Assembly: GCA_020633055.1 (NCBI GenBank)
Contig: JACKEJ010000010.1
Span: 450,524 to 514,523, forward strand
Direction of reading: 5' to 3'
DNA: 64,000 nucleotides
Source of the DNA: Sandaracinaceae bacterium
GTDB taxonomy: Bacteria > Myxococcota_A > Polyangia > Polyangiales > Houyiibacteriaceae
A program made the position numbers and the translations under genes. The first letter of the stretch is position 1; each line of letters opens with the position of its first letter. Positions 1 to 8,915 of this stretch are shown here, piece after piece. Below the pieces are notes generated by a model that saw only the letters and a list, made by a program, of their open reading frames with translations, was not told the origin of the DNA and ran no database searches.

Positions 1-1463
1 AGCTCGTCCAGCCGGCGGTCCAGGTCCGCCAGGTCTCGCTCCGTGTCGGCAGCCACCGCCTCCAGCATGCGTGCGTGCGCGGTGCTCAGCTCGTCCAGCG
101 CATCCGCCGGGACGACCTCCGGGAACATGCGCGCGAGCCGTACGAGGTTGCGCCACGTGTCCTCGGCCTGCACCGGGTCGGGGCGCCTCCCCCTCAGCCG
201 CTGCCCACCGGCCTCCAGCTGGTGAAAGGCCTCACGGTACTGCGCGAGCTGCACGTGGTACTGCATCTCCTTCGCCTGCGGCCACAAGTAGTGCAGCCGC
301 GAGTGGCGCTGTTCGGTGGCCACGTCACGGAGCCCCTTGCTGGACTCGGGCAGCCGCGCGAAGAACGCCGCCGCCATGCGGTCACACTGCGCGAGGAGCG
401 CGCGACTGGCGATGCGACGCCGAAGCCGGTGCACGGTGCGCTGCAGCAGCAAGAGGGCCTGCTTGCAGGCCACGTTGGTGGCCTCGTCCAGGCTCGCTCC
501 GTACTCGCGCGCCCACGCGACGAGCTGATTGCGGTGGCGCGCCTCGATGTCCGCGGTGACGCGCGGCCGGTCCAGCTCCATCGCGCGCAGCTCGCGCAGG
601 TTGCGGTGCGAACGCACGAAGAGCACCACGTAGATGGACAGATAGAAGGCGCCGTACAGCAAGAGCCACAGGCTGAGACCCACGATGGTGGCGAGGTGGT
701 CGTTGACCCAGGCGCCGAGCGCCCCGCCGAGGGGCACACGCAGGCCGCGCGCCACCTCGCGCGAAGCCCACGTCACCAACCGAGGGCGCACGGAGAAGGT
801 AAAGTCTCCGATCAGGGCGAGGAGCACGATGACGACCAACCCGAGCCGCCGCATGAGCACCGCCACGGGCACGCTCGCGTTCTGCGAGATGCGCATGACG
901 TGACGCGAGCCATACACGACGTCCGCGGCGCCGAGGACGAAGGCGAAGAGCCTGGGCGCCACACCATACCGAGAGCGGACCTCGAGGTTGAACAGCGTCT
1001 CGTTGGGTTCTCCAGCGACGACCACCTGCGGGAACTGGAGATCGAGGCAGACTTCGCGAGGAGGTCCTGCCACGCGCGGCACCTGGAGCACGAGCGCCTG
1101 CCGCTCCCTGGGCGTCGCGGGGTTCTCGTCGAGCGACGCGACGAAATCATCGACGCGGGCGTGACGACTTGCCGTGAGCTCCTCCATCATGGACTGCAGA
1201 CGGCCTTCGATACGCTTGACGTAGTCGATGGGGCTGCGGTCTCCCTGCTGCGCGAGCTCCGACCAGGAGACGTCGGCGCCCTGCTCGAAGCGCACGACCG
1301 TCGTCTCGGCGCGTCCCGTGAGCTTGTCGAGGGCGTTGGTCGCGAGGGTCGCTTGCAGCCGCCGGAAACGCAGGAACCACATCACCTTGTGGATGAAGTA
1401 CAGCAGCGACAGCAGCATCACGCCGTAGAAGACGGCCACGAAGACGGTCGCGAGCGTGCCCAT
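1..1463 (-). CDS. Membrane protein of unknown function (partial, C-terminus off window)
   Basis: Reading the minus strand from an ATG at 1463 gives an uninterrupted frame of about 487 codons that leaves the window at base 1, so the C-terminus is missing. An N-terminal hydrophobic helix (about residues 5-28) is followed by a soluble stretch, a second hydrophobic segment (about 205-225) and a third (about 262-285). The distal half is rich in Arg, Glu, Ala and Leu and looks helical. I recognise no family. The plus strand has a longer open frame here, but its His/Arg/Gln-rich composition marks it as the antisense shadow of this gene. It is divergent from proS, with a 129-bp gap. Function unknown. 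Confidence 0.7.
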   Translation of the reverse strand, partial: MGTLATVFVAVFYGVMLLSLLYFIHKVMWFLRFRRLQATLATNALDKLTGRAETTVVRFEQGADVSWSELAQQGDRSPIDYVKRIEGRLQSMMEELTASRHARVDDFVASLDENPATPRERQALVLQVPRVAGPPREVCLDLQFPQVVVAGEPNETLFNLEVRSRYGVAPRLFAFVLGAADVVYGSRHVMRISQNASVPVAVLMRRLGLVVIVLLALIGDFTFSVRPRLVTWASREVARGLRVPLGGALGAWVNDHLATIVGLSLWLLLYGAFYLSIYVVLFVRSHRNLRELRAMELDRPRVTADIEARHRNQLVAWAREYGASLDEATNVACKQALLLLQRTVHRLRRRIASRALLAQCDRMAAAFFARLPESSKGLRDVATEQRHSRLHYLWPQAKEMQYHVQLAQYREAFHQLEAGGQRLRGRRPDPVQAEDTWRNLVRLARMFPEVVPADALDELSTAHARMLEAVAADTERDLADLDRRLDE

Positions 1464-1592
1464 GGGGAAGGCGCCTTCTAGCACCGACACACCGCTCGGG
1501 CACCCCGTCCTCTGGCGTCGCGCCCGGTTGCGCATGGCACGGCGCCCCTCGCGGCGCTGGTGTCCCGCGCCTCCGCGGGCTACAAGGCGCGC

Positions 1593-3356
1593 ATGCGCTA
1601 CCGTCAGGCGTTCATCCCCACGCTCAAGGAAGTCCCCAAGGACGCGACGAGCCCCTCCCACGTGCTGCTCCTGCGCGCCGGCTACGTGCGCATGGTGGGC
1701 GCAGGCATCTACGAGATGCTGCCGCTCGGCCAGCGTGTCCTGACCAAGATCAGCAACATCGTCCGTCGCGAGATGAACGCCGCGGGCGCCCAGGAGCTGC
1801 TCATGCCGGCCCTGCTCCCGGCCGAGTACTTCCGTGAGACGGGCCGTTGGGACAGCTTCGGCGACACCCTGGTGCGGCTGCGGGACCGGCGCGGCAACGA
1901 CTATCATCTGGGGCCCACCCACGAGGAGATCATCACGGACCTGGTGCGGCGCGAGGTCAAGAGCTACCGCCAGCTCCCGCTCAACCTGTACCAGGTCCAG
2001 ATGAAGTACCGCGACGAGCCGCGGCCCCGTGGTGGGCTGCTGCGCTGCCGCGAGTTCCTGATGAAGGACGCCTACTCGTTCGACGTGTCCATGGAAGCGG
2101 CCGAGAAGAGCTACGCGACCATGCGCGACGCGTACCACGCCATCTTCCGGGGCCTCGGGCTGCACTATCGCGTCGTGCGCGCGGACAGCGGGGCCATGGG
2201 CGGGAGCACCAGCGCCGAGTTCCAGGTGCTGACGCAGACGGGCGAGGACGCCATCGTCGCCTGCTCCTCGTGCGAGTACGCGGCCAACGCCGAGGTCGCG
2301 GAGGCTTGCCCGGCTGCGCCCGGAGCCGCACCCGGCGGGGACGTCCCCGCCATCGAGAAGGTGCGCACACCGAAGGTGAAGAGCATCGCGGACGTCGTTG
2401 CGTTCTTCGAAGCCAACGTCCCTGGCACGACGGGCGTGGCACCCGAGACGTGCATCAAGTCGCTCATCTACGTCGCCAGCAACATCACGACGGGCGCCAG
2501 CGAGACGGTGATGGTCGTCGTCCGCGGCGACCACGAGGTGAACGACATCGCGCTCGCGCGCCACCTGGGCGCGGACGAGGTGCGCATGGCCACCGAGGAA
2601 GAGGTCAAGGCACACGTCGGCGCCGCCCCCGGCTTCATCGGCCCAGTCGGCTACAGCGGGCGGGTCATCGTGGACCCAGACGCCGCTGCCATCCCGAGCG
2701 CCGTCGGTGGCGCGAACGAGAACCCCTTCCACTCGGCCAACATCGTCTACGGCCGCGACTACGAAGGCGAGCGCGTCAACGTGCGCCTGGTGCGCTCGGG
2801 CGACCTGTGCGTGCAGTGCGGCGCCCCGCTCGAGACCTACAAGGGCATCGAGGGCGGCCACGTCTTCATCCTCGGCACGCACTACTCCGAGAAGATGGGC
2901 GCGACCTTCCTGGACGAGAGCGGCAAGCAGCGCGCCATCGTCATGGGATGCTACGGCATCGGCGTGTCCCGGCTCATGGCCACCGCCGTCGAGCAACACC
3001 ATGACGACGCGGGCATCCGGTGGCCGATGGCCATCGCGCCCTTCCAGGTCATCGTCTCCGTGCTCGGCGACGCGACTGAGACGGTGGCGGCCGCGACGGC
3101 GATCTACGACGGGCTGCGCGGCGCCGGAGTGGACGTGCTGCTCGACGACCGCGACGAGCGGCCGGGCGTGAAGTTCAAGGACGCCGAGCTGCTCGGCATC
3201 CCGCTACGCGTCACGGTCGGCGCCCGGGCGCTGGCGGAGGGGAACATCGAGATGAAGGAGCGCAGCGGGGGCGACGCCCTCGACGTACCCGTCACCGAAG
3301 CCGTTGCACGCATCACCGAGCGCGTCGTCGCGCTCGGTGGGGAGCTGACCAAGTGA
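1593..3356 (+). CDS. proS: Prolyl-tRNA synthetase (bacterial type with editing insert)
   Basis: Charges tRNA-Pro with proline in the cytoplasm. The 587-residue protein opens with the family's usual N-terminus (MRYRQAFIPTLKEVP), which fixes the start at the ATG at 1593 although the frame is open 11 codons further upstream. Class II signatures are visible: GPTHEE at about 107-112, the motif 2 stretch RGGLLRCREFLMKDAYSF at about 146-163, and the motif 3 glycine/arginine segment GCYGIGVSRLM near 445. A YbaK-like insertion (about 215-390, with TCIKSL and the DHEVND segment) is the post-transfer editing domain that removes mischarged alanine. Length and domain order match the long bacterial ProRS class. 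The stop overlaps the start of the next small gene. Confidence 0.97.
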   Translation: MRYRQAFIPTLKEVPKDATSPSHVLLLRAGYVRMVGAGIYEMLPLGQRVLTKISNIVRREMNAAGAQELLMPALLPAEYFRETGRWDSFGDTLVRLRDRRGNDYHLGPTHEEIITDLVRREVKSYRQLPLNLYQVQMKYRDEPRPRGGLLRCREFLMKDAYSFDVSMEAAEKSYATMRDAYHAIFRGLGLHYRVVRADSGAMGGSTSAEFQVLTQTGEDAIVACSSCEYAANAEVAEACPAAPGAAPGGDVPAIEKVRTPKVKSIADVVAFFEANVPGTTGVAPETCIKSLIYVASNITTGASETVMVVVRGDHEVNDIALARHLGADEVRMATEEEVKAHVGAAPGFIGPVGYSGRVIVDPDAAAIPSAVGGANENPFHSANIVYGRDYEGERVNVRLVRSGDLCVQCGAPLETYKGIEGGHVFILGTHYSEKMGATFLDESGKQRAIVMGCYGIGVSRLMATAVEQHHDDAGIRWPMAIAPFQVIVSVLGDATETVAAATAIYDGLRGAGVDVLLDDRDERPGVKFKDAELLGIPLRVTVGARALAEGNIEMKERSGGDALDVPVTEAVARITERVVALGGELTK

Positions 3357-3538
3357 GCGACCAATACGAGACCCCCACCAGCCGCATCATCGTCCTCGGA
3401 CTCGTCTTCGCCGCCCTGGTGGCGATCGGGGTGGTGACCGTGCTGAAGCCGGAGTTGGAGCAAGAGCCCGAAGCGACCAACGTCGCCGAGGTCGGGCCGC
3501 AAGCGACGCCGAGCAGTGCGCCGCCCCCTGCGCACTGA
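3353..3538 (+). CDS. Small single-pass membrane protein
   Basis: A 61-residue protein starting at a GTG that overlaps the proS stop (GTGA), which suggests translational coupling. It has a short polar N-terminus, one hydrophobic helix (about residues 12-29) and a Glu/Pro/Ala-rich tail, so it is probably a bitopic inner-membrane protein with a short periplasmic or cytoplasmic tail. No family recognised. The overlap and a plausible membrane helix favour a real gene, but there is no independent evidence of function. Confidence 0.6.
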   Translation: MSDQYETPTSRIIVLGLVFAALVAIGVVTVLKPELEQEPEATNVAEVGPQATPSSAPPPAH

Positions 3539-3723
3539 GACCGCTCCCCTGCTCGGAATGTGGGACCCCCGCTCGCGCTTCGAGTGCGCCGCTTGGCGCG
3601 ACACGGCCTCGGGCCCCGAGTGGCGCTGAAATGATCTGCGGGGGTCGTGCGTCCTACCGGTGGCGCACCCACTTTCGCGAGCTTTTGCGTTATTGGCCAC
3701 CATTCATCACAATGGAGGTACCT

Positions 3724-6234
3724 GTGACCCCCCGCTTCATTCGCACCCACGTCTCCCGGTCAGCCCCCCTCCGCATCGCGGCGCGGGTCGCGCTCGCCCT
3801 GCCCCTCGCGGGTGCCGCGCTGTGGGGACCGGGCTTGGCGCAGGCCGAAGGCGGGGAGCGCTGCGCGGTGGGCGATGTGGCGTGGTCCTCTGCCGAGCGC
3901 CTGACGTGCCGCGTGGACCCCCTGCGACGACCCGAGTCGACGCCCGACCTCGACGCGCTCGCGCGCGAGCAGCCGGTCGCGAACGGCTCGAGCCGAATCA
4001 CCCCGGGCACTGCGGTCAGCGCACCCGCCATCGTACGCGCACCGGAGCCCAGCGCCTTCGAGCGGGCCCGTGCGCTCGCTGCGGACGGCGAGCTGGATGC
4101 CGCTCTCGGGCTGTTGGACGAGACCGCTGCGGCCTTCCCCCGCCTGGCGGACCGTGTCGCCCTGTTGCGCGCCGAGCTGCTGATCGACGCCGCGCGCTAC
4201 CCCGAGGCCGCCGAGGCGCTACGCACGGCTCGCCAGAGCGTGGACAGCGCGGTACGTGTCGAAGCCGAGATCGCGGAGGTGCGCGTCCGCATCCTGTCCG
4301 ACGACCCACGCGCCGACGGGGCGCTGCGTGCGCTGATGGGTCGCTATCAGGAGCTCCCCGGTGAGGCGCAGCTGCGCCTCCTACTGGGTGAGTCGCAGCT
4401 GCGCCGCGACCGACGGACACAAGCGGCCGAGACGTTCCGCGTGCTGGACCTGCACTTCCCCGGGAGCCCGGCCGCCGAGGCAGGCCTGGCGCACCTGACG
4501 GCGCTGCGGGAGGCTGGGGTGCGCGTGCGGCGTCAGCTCACCACCGAGCGTGTGGACCGCGCCGAGCGCATGGTCTCGCTGGGGCAGCACGAACGGGCCC
4601 GCGCCGAGCTGGCCGCGCTCGGCGAAGCCCGCCTCAGCCGGGCGCTGCGGTCGCGGGTACACCTGGCGGCGGCGCAGCTAGCCCGCCTCGAGGGCCGCTG
4701 GAGCGACGCGCTGACCCACCAACAGCAGGGCATCCGCCAGTCGCCTCCAGTCAGCGCCGAAGAGACGGAAGAGCGCGCCGAACGCGCTGCGGACCTCATG
4801 ACGGCGGCGCTCTCCCGCGATGTGGAGATCGCCACGCGTCGCGTGGAGCACATGGTCGGGCGGCGCGCCTACGCGCAGCTGTCGAACGCCCAGCTCGTGC
4901 AGGTCATCGAGGTCGCCGCCCGCGCAGGGCTGGCGGAGCCGGTGCGGAGCGCCACTCACGCGCTCTCCACGCGTGACATCGCTGCGGACGCCCGCATGAA
5001 CGCAGCCCTCGAGGCCATGGGGCTGGCAGACGACACGGACCTGCTCCGCATGTTCGAACCGCTCGCCAACACGCGCTCGCAGCGTGGCACCCAGGCGGCG
5101 TACTACCGCGCGCGCGCGCTGGAGCGCCTTGGGCGCTTGGATGAGGCGCGAGCGGCCTATGGCGAGCTCAAGACGCACGACCGTACCCCCCAGCGCTACT
5201 ACGCCATGTGGGCTGACGTGCGCGTGCGCGCGCTGCAGCCCGCCCCCGCCAGCGACTCGCGCCGCCTCGACCCTGCCGCCACCCGCAGCGTCGGAGAAGG
5301 AACGCGCGGAGCACCGGTGGACATCGCGCCTGGCAGCCTACACCTCAACGTAGACCTGAACCTGGTCGCCGAGCGTCTCTTGCCGCTGGCCGCCGAGCAC
5401 GGCGATGCGTTCCCGTCGCTGCCGCGCGCGTACGACCTGCTCCGCTTGGGCGAACCCAACACCGCCACCCACGAGCTCTACGAGGCGTTCCTGCAGTGGC
5501 GCGACGCGCGCGGCACCGCGCTACGGCGCACCGGGCTCGAGGGCGTGGCGCGGGGTGGTGATCGCCGTCGCAGCGCGGTCAGCTTCACCGCGCGCCAAGA
5601 GCGGCGCGGCCTGGCTCCTGAGGAGCGCCTCGAGCTCGCCGAGATCAGCTCCGCGCTGGGTGACCACGGCATCGCCGTTGGAATGGTCGGGTGGTCGGAA
5701 GTGGGAGCCCGCCCGCGGGCCCACGCGCACCTGGTGGAAGAGGCAGCCCTTCGACATGGCCTCGACCCGAACCTCCTCTTCGCCATCATGCGCGTAGAGA
5801 GCGTCTACCAGCAGGGCATCATCAGCTACGCAGGCGCCATCGGTCTCGCGCAGATCATGCCCCGCACGGGCCGTCTGATCGCCGAAGCGCGGGGCATGAC
5901 GGACTTCGACACGGGGGACCTGGTGGACCCTGCCGTCAACCTGGACTTCGCGGCTTGGTACCTGGCCTCGCTGATCGAGCGCTTCGATGGTCACCTGCCG
6001 CTCGCCATCGCCAGCTACAACGGCGGACCCCATAACGTGCGCCGCTGGCTGCGCGCGCACGGGCCGGGCCAGCCCATCGACGCGTTCCTCGAGTTCATCC
6101 CGTTCGAGCAGACGCACCGCTACGTGCGCCGGGTGTTGACGCACTATCAGGCGTACCGTGCCCAAGCCGGGCTGCCCCCCGAGGTGCTGTCCATGGCGCT
6201 GCCCAGCGGCGACGATCACGCCATCGCGTTCTGA
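3724..6234 (+). CDS. Soluble-lytic-transglycosylase-like protein with TPR-type N-terminal region
   Basis: Predicted periplasmic murein lytic transglycosylase that cleaves the MurNAc-GlcNAc bond to form 1,6-anhydro ends. I choose the GTG at 3724 because a strong Shine-Dalgarno (GGAGG, 3714-3718) lies 5 nt before it and it opens directly into a signal peptide ending near the sequence GLAQAEGG. The 836-residue product has a long alpha-helical, alanine/arginine-rich region (about 100-640) resembling the superhelical TPR part of Slt70-like proteins, then a C-terminal SLT domain (about 674-790). The catalytic glutamate is in the MRVESVYQQ segment (about 690), followed by GAIGLAQIMP and the ASYNGG motif, all as in the family. 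It lies 9 nt before the next gene. Confidence 0.9.
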   Translation: MTPRFIRTHVSRSAPLRIAARVALALPLAGAALWGPGLAQAEGGERCAVGDVAWSSAERLTCRVDPLRRPESTPDLDALAREQPVANGSSRITPGTAVSAPAIVRAPEPSAFERARALAADGELDAALGLLDETAAAFPRLADRVALLRAELLIDAARYPEAAEALRTARQSVDSAVRVEAEIAEVRVRILSDDPRADGALRALMGRYQELPGEAQLRLLLGESQLRRDRRTQAAETFRVLDLHFPGSPAAEAGLAHLTALREAGVRVRRQLTTERVDRAERMVSLGQHERARAELAALGEARLSRALRSRVHLAAAQLARLEGRWSDALTHQQQGIRQSPPVSAEETEERAERAADLMTAALSRDVEIATRRVEHMVGRRAYAQLSNAQLVQVIEVAARAGLAEPVRSATHALSTRDIAADARMNAALEAMGLADDTDLLRMFEPLANTRSQRGTQAAYYRARALERLGRLDEARAAYGELKTHDRTPQRYYAMWADVRVRALQPAPASDSRRLDPAATRSVGEGTRGAPVDIAPGSLHLNVDLNLVAERLLPLAAEHGDAFPSLPRAYDLLRLGEPNTATHELYEAFLQWRDARGTALRRTGLEGVARGGDRRRSAVSFTARQERRGLAPEERLELAEISSALGDHGIAVGMVGWSEVGARPRAHAHLVEEAALRHGLDPNLLFAIMRVESVYQQGIISYAGAIGLAQIMPRTGRLIAEARGMTDFDTGDLVDPAVNLDFAAWYLASLIERFDGHLPLAIASYNGGPHNVRRWLRAHGPGQPIDAFLEFIPFEQTHRYVRRVLTHYQAYRAQAGLPPEVLSMALPSGDDHAIAF

Positions 6235-6243
6235 GCGACGCTC

Positions 6244-7404
6244 GTGCTGCGCGCCGACGTCGTCGTCTTGGGGGCTGGCGTGGTGGGGCTCGCCTGCGCC
6301 CGAGCGCTCGCCCAGACGGGGCGGGAGGTGTACGTGCTGGACCGCGAAGGGGGTGTGGGGCGCGGCACCAGCGGGCGCAACAGCGGGGTCATCCACGCGG
6401 GGCTGTACTACCCGGGAGACTCCTGGAAGGCCCGACTGTGCGTCGATGGTGCGCAGGCGCTGTACCGCTTCTGCGCGGAGGCGGGCGTGCCCCACGAGCG
6501 CACGGGCAAGTGGGTGCTGGCCGCGCACCCCGAAGAGCTCGAGGCGCTGCACGCCGTCGCGCGCGCTGCGACGAAGAACGGTGCAGACGTAACGTCTGTG
6601 GACGGCCGCGACGTGACGCGGGAGGACCCCGCCCTGCGTGCCTGTGCGGCGCTGTGGTCGCCCAACTCCGGCGTGGTAGACGCCGCAGCCCTGGTGGACG
6701 CGCTGGCACGCGAGGCGCGCGCTGCGGGCGCCGAGTTGGCGCTCGGACAGCGAGCGGTGCGCCTCGAGCGCGGGTCCGGGGGCTGGACGTTGACCGTGAC
6801 GACCGGCAACGACGGCGCGTCCGACGCGACCGAGGAGATCCATGCCGACACCGTCGTCAACGCAGCTGGGCACGGTGCGCCCGAGCTGGCCCGCCTCGCG
6901 GGCCTCGACCTCGCGGCGTGGGATGCACGACCGGCGTACTACCGCGGGGACTACATGAGCCTCGCGACCGAGGCGCCGCGGCCGCGCTGCCCGCTCGTGT
7001 ACCCCGTGCCACAGACCCACGGGTTGGGCGTGCACCTCACGCGCGACCTCGGCGGGCGCACACGCGCTGGTCCGGACGCCTACCCCATCGACGCCCAGGA
7101 CGTCCGCTTGAATCTGCTGGACGACACCGCTTGGGCACACAAGGCACAGACCTTCGCGGCAGCGCTCGGTCGCTACTTGCCCGGCATCACCGCCGAGCAC
7201 CTGAGCCCCGAGTACGCCGGCGTGCGCCCCAAGCTGCTGCGCTCCGATGGCTCCTCCGGGGACTTCCTGCTGCTCGGGCCGGCCGACCTCGGCGCGCCCG
7301 GCATCGTGCACCTGCTAGGCATCGAGTCGCCGGGGCTGACGGCCTGCCTGGCCATCGCCGACTGGGTTGCAACACAGCTCGAAACCCGTACAACGCGGAG
7401 CTAA
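6244..7404 (+). CDS. lhgO: L-2-hydroxyglutarate oxidase/dehydrogenase-like FAD protein
   Basis: FAD-dependent oxidoreductase of the DAO superfamily, predicted to oxidise L-2-hydroxyglutarate to 2-oxoglutarate and pass electrons to the quinone pool. The start is a GTG at 6244: the dinucleotide-binding motif GAGVVGLACARAL begins at residue 9, leaving no room for a later start. The segment TSGRNSGVIHAGLYYPGDSWKA is the family hallmark, and a second FAD contact (residues SPGLTACLAIADWV) lies at the C-terminus. Length 386 fits. It sits 9 nt after the transglycosylase and 14 nt before trxB, so co-transcription is likely although the functions are unrelated. The exact substrate is inferred from resemblance only. 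Confidence 0.85.
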   Translation: MLRADVVVLGAGVVGLACARALAQTGREVYVLDREGGVGRGTSGRNSGVIHAGLYYPGDSWKARLCVDGAQALYRFCAEAGVPHERTGKWVLAAHPEELEALHAVARAATKNGADVTSVDGRDVTREDPALRACAALWSPNSGVVDAAALVDALAREARAAGAELALGQRAVRLERGSGGWTLTVTTGNDGASDATEEIHADTVVNAAGHGAPELARLAGLDLAAWDARPAYYRGDYMSLATEAPRPRCPLVYPVPQTHGLGVHLTRDLGGRTRAGPDAYPIDAQDVRLNLLDDTAWAHKAQTFAAALGRYLPGITAEHLSPEYAGVRPKLLRSDGSSGDFLLLGPADLGAPGIVHLLGIESPGLTACLAIADWVATQLETRTTRS

Positions 7405-7418
7405 CCGAAGGAACCCCC

Positions 7419-8378
7419 ATGTCCGACAACGCCCACAAAGTCGTCATCATCGGCAGCGGCCCGGCCGCCCACACCGCCGCCATCTACTGCGCGCGCGCCG
7501 AGCTACAGCCTGTGCTCTTCGAGGGCTTCATGGCGGCGGGCGTCGCGGCCGGCGGTCAGCTCACGACCACCACGGACGTGGAGAACTTCCCGGGCTTCCC
7601 CGAAGGCATCATGGGCCCCGAGCTGACCGACCGCTTCCGCGCGCAGTCGGTGCGCTTCGGCACCGTCATCCACACGGAGACGGTGGAGTCGCTCGACCTC
7701 AGTCAGCGCCCCTTCCGCTTCAAGACCGACTCGCAAGAGGGCACGGCCGAGACGATCATCATCGCGACCGGCGCGACCGCCAAGCGCATGGACATCCCGG
7801 GCGCCGGGGACGGCGAGTTCTGGCAGCGCGGCGTGAGCGCGTGCGCGGTGTGCGACGGCGCCCTGCCGCCCTACCGCAATCAGCCGCTGGCCGTCATCGG
7901 CGGGGGCGACTCCGCCGTCGAGGAAGCCACCTTCCTCACGAAGTACGGCAGCAAGGTCTACCTGGTGGTGCGCCGCGACGAGCTGCGGGCCAGCAAGATC
8001 ATGCAGCAGCGTGCGTTCGACAACCCGAAGATCGAGATCCTCTGGAACACCGAGGTGACCGCCTGCAAGGGCGGCGATGGGCTCGAGAGCATCACGGTCG
8101 TGAACAACAAGACGGGCGAGTCGCGCGACCTGGCCGCCACTGGGCTCTTCTTCGCCATCGGCCACACGCCCAACACCGCGTTCCTGGGCGGGCAGATCGA
8201 GACCGACGCGCAGGGTTACATCGTCACGCAGCCCGACTCCACTGCCACCAACGTCCCGGGCGTGTTCGCCGCGGGCGACGTGCAGGACAAGAAGTGGCGT
8301 CAGGCCATTACAGCGGCTGGCACAGGCTGCATGAGCGCGCTCGAAGCGGAACACTTCCTCGCGGCGCACGGCGGCTGA
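7419..8378 (+). CDS. trxB: Thioredoxin-disulfide reductase
   Basis: NADPH-dependent flavoprotein that reduces thioredoxin in the cytoplasm. The frame is open far upstream, but the ATG at 7419 follows an AAGGA ribosome site and begins the conserved MSDNAHKVVIIGSGPAAHTAA FAD-binding fold. The redox-active CxxC appears as CAVC (about residues 141-144) in the context SACAVCDGALP, followed by the NADPH-binding GGGDSAVEEA segment and the C-terminal FAD motif VFAAGDVQD. Length is 319, typical for low-molecular-weight TrxR. No thioredoxin gene is adjacent. Confidence 0.96.
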   Translation: MSDNAHKVVIIGSGPAAHTAAIYCARAELQPVLFEGFMAAGVAAGGQLTTTTDVENFPGFPEGIMGPELTDRFRAQSVRFGTVIHTETVESLDLSQRPFRFKTDSQEGTAETIIIATGATAKRMDIPGAGDGEFWQRGVSACAVCDGALPPYRNQPLAVIGGGDSAVEEATFLTKYGSKVYLVVRRDELRASKIMQQRAFDNPKIEILWNTEVTACKGGDGLESITVVNNKTGESRDLAATGLFFAIGHTPNTAFLGGQIETDAQGYIVTQPDSTATNVPGVFAAGDVQDKKWRQAITAAGTGCMSALEAEHFLAAHGG

Positions 8379-8394
8379 GGATACACTCCGCGTC

Positions 8395-8838
8395 ATGCCG
8401 TCCCTCGCCGTCGACGTCTCTGCCGCGCCCAGCGAGGTCCTCCTCGTCGAGCGCTTCCTCGCCGCCCTCGAGAGCCTCGACAGCGAGGCCATCCTCGACC
8501 TCGTCGCGGACGACGTCGTGTACCAGAACGTGCCGTTGCCGCCCGCGCGCGGACGCAAGCAGTTCGAGCAGCAACTCGGGCTGATGGCCCGCCACATGAC
8601 AGAGTTCGTCGTCGACTCGGCGCGCTACGAGACGCGGGGCGCGACCGTGCAGTGCAACCGCTACGACACGCTGGCAGGCCCGGGGTGGCGCATGCGCCTG
8701 TGGGTCGAGGGCGAGTTCGTGGTGCGCAATGGCCTCATCGTGCGCTGGGTGGACCGCTTCAGCTGGCCCAAGCTGCTGCTCGCCACGGCCAAGACCACGC
8801 CGCGCCTGCTCATGCACCTGACCAAGCGCGGTCGCTGA
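8395..8838 (+). CDS. Limonene-1,2-epoxide hydrolase-fold protein
   Basis: A 147-residue NTF2/SnoaL-fold protein. The family's Asp-Arg-Asp catalytic triad seems present: an R-Y-D segment (NRYD, about residue 85) and a D in the RWVDRFSW segment (about 120), each in the context seen in limonene-epoxide hydrolases, which open epoxides by activating water. It starts 16 nt after trxB and may be co-transcribed. The natural substrate cannot be deduced; many members of this family have unknown roles. Confidence 0.75.
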   Translation: MPSLAVDVSAAPSEVLLVERFLAALESLDSEAILDLVADDVVYQNVPLPPARGRKQFEQQLGLMARHMTEFVVDSARYETRGATVQCNRYDTLAGPGWRMRLWVEGEFVVRNGLIVRWVDRFSWPKLLLATAKTTPRLLMHLTKRGR

Positions 8839-8863
8839 GCGCGCCACCGCGGAGGGGTGCGGC

Positions 8864-8904
8864 CCGTGGGTGGCACCTCTCCGGGCCACGGGGCGCTACG
8901 CCCC
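8864..8904. terminator. Inverted repeats between convergent genes (possible bidirectional terminator)
   Basis: Two hairpins lie between the convergent stops: CCGTGG (8864-8869) pairing with CCACGG (8886-8891), and an overlapping GGGGCG-CTA-CGCCCC stem (8890-8904). They are mutually exclusive. Neither has a run of T on either side, so intrinsic termination is only a guess from position and GC-rich stems. Confidence 0.35.
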
Positions 8905-8915
8905 CCGGGGGACGG

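Noticed and set aside
75..1481. Long plus-strand frame opposite the first gene
   Set aside because: Composition is His/Arg/Gln-rich as expected for the antisense of a GC-rich gene; the minus-strand frame shows membrane helices and continues off the window.
5521..7311. Minus-strand frame opposite the transglycosylase and hydroxyglutarate oxidase genes
   Set aside because: Covers parts of two clear plus-strand genes; no family resemblance.
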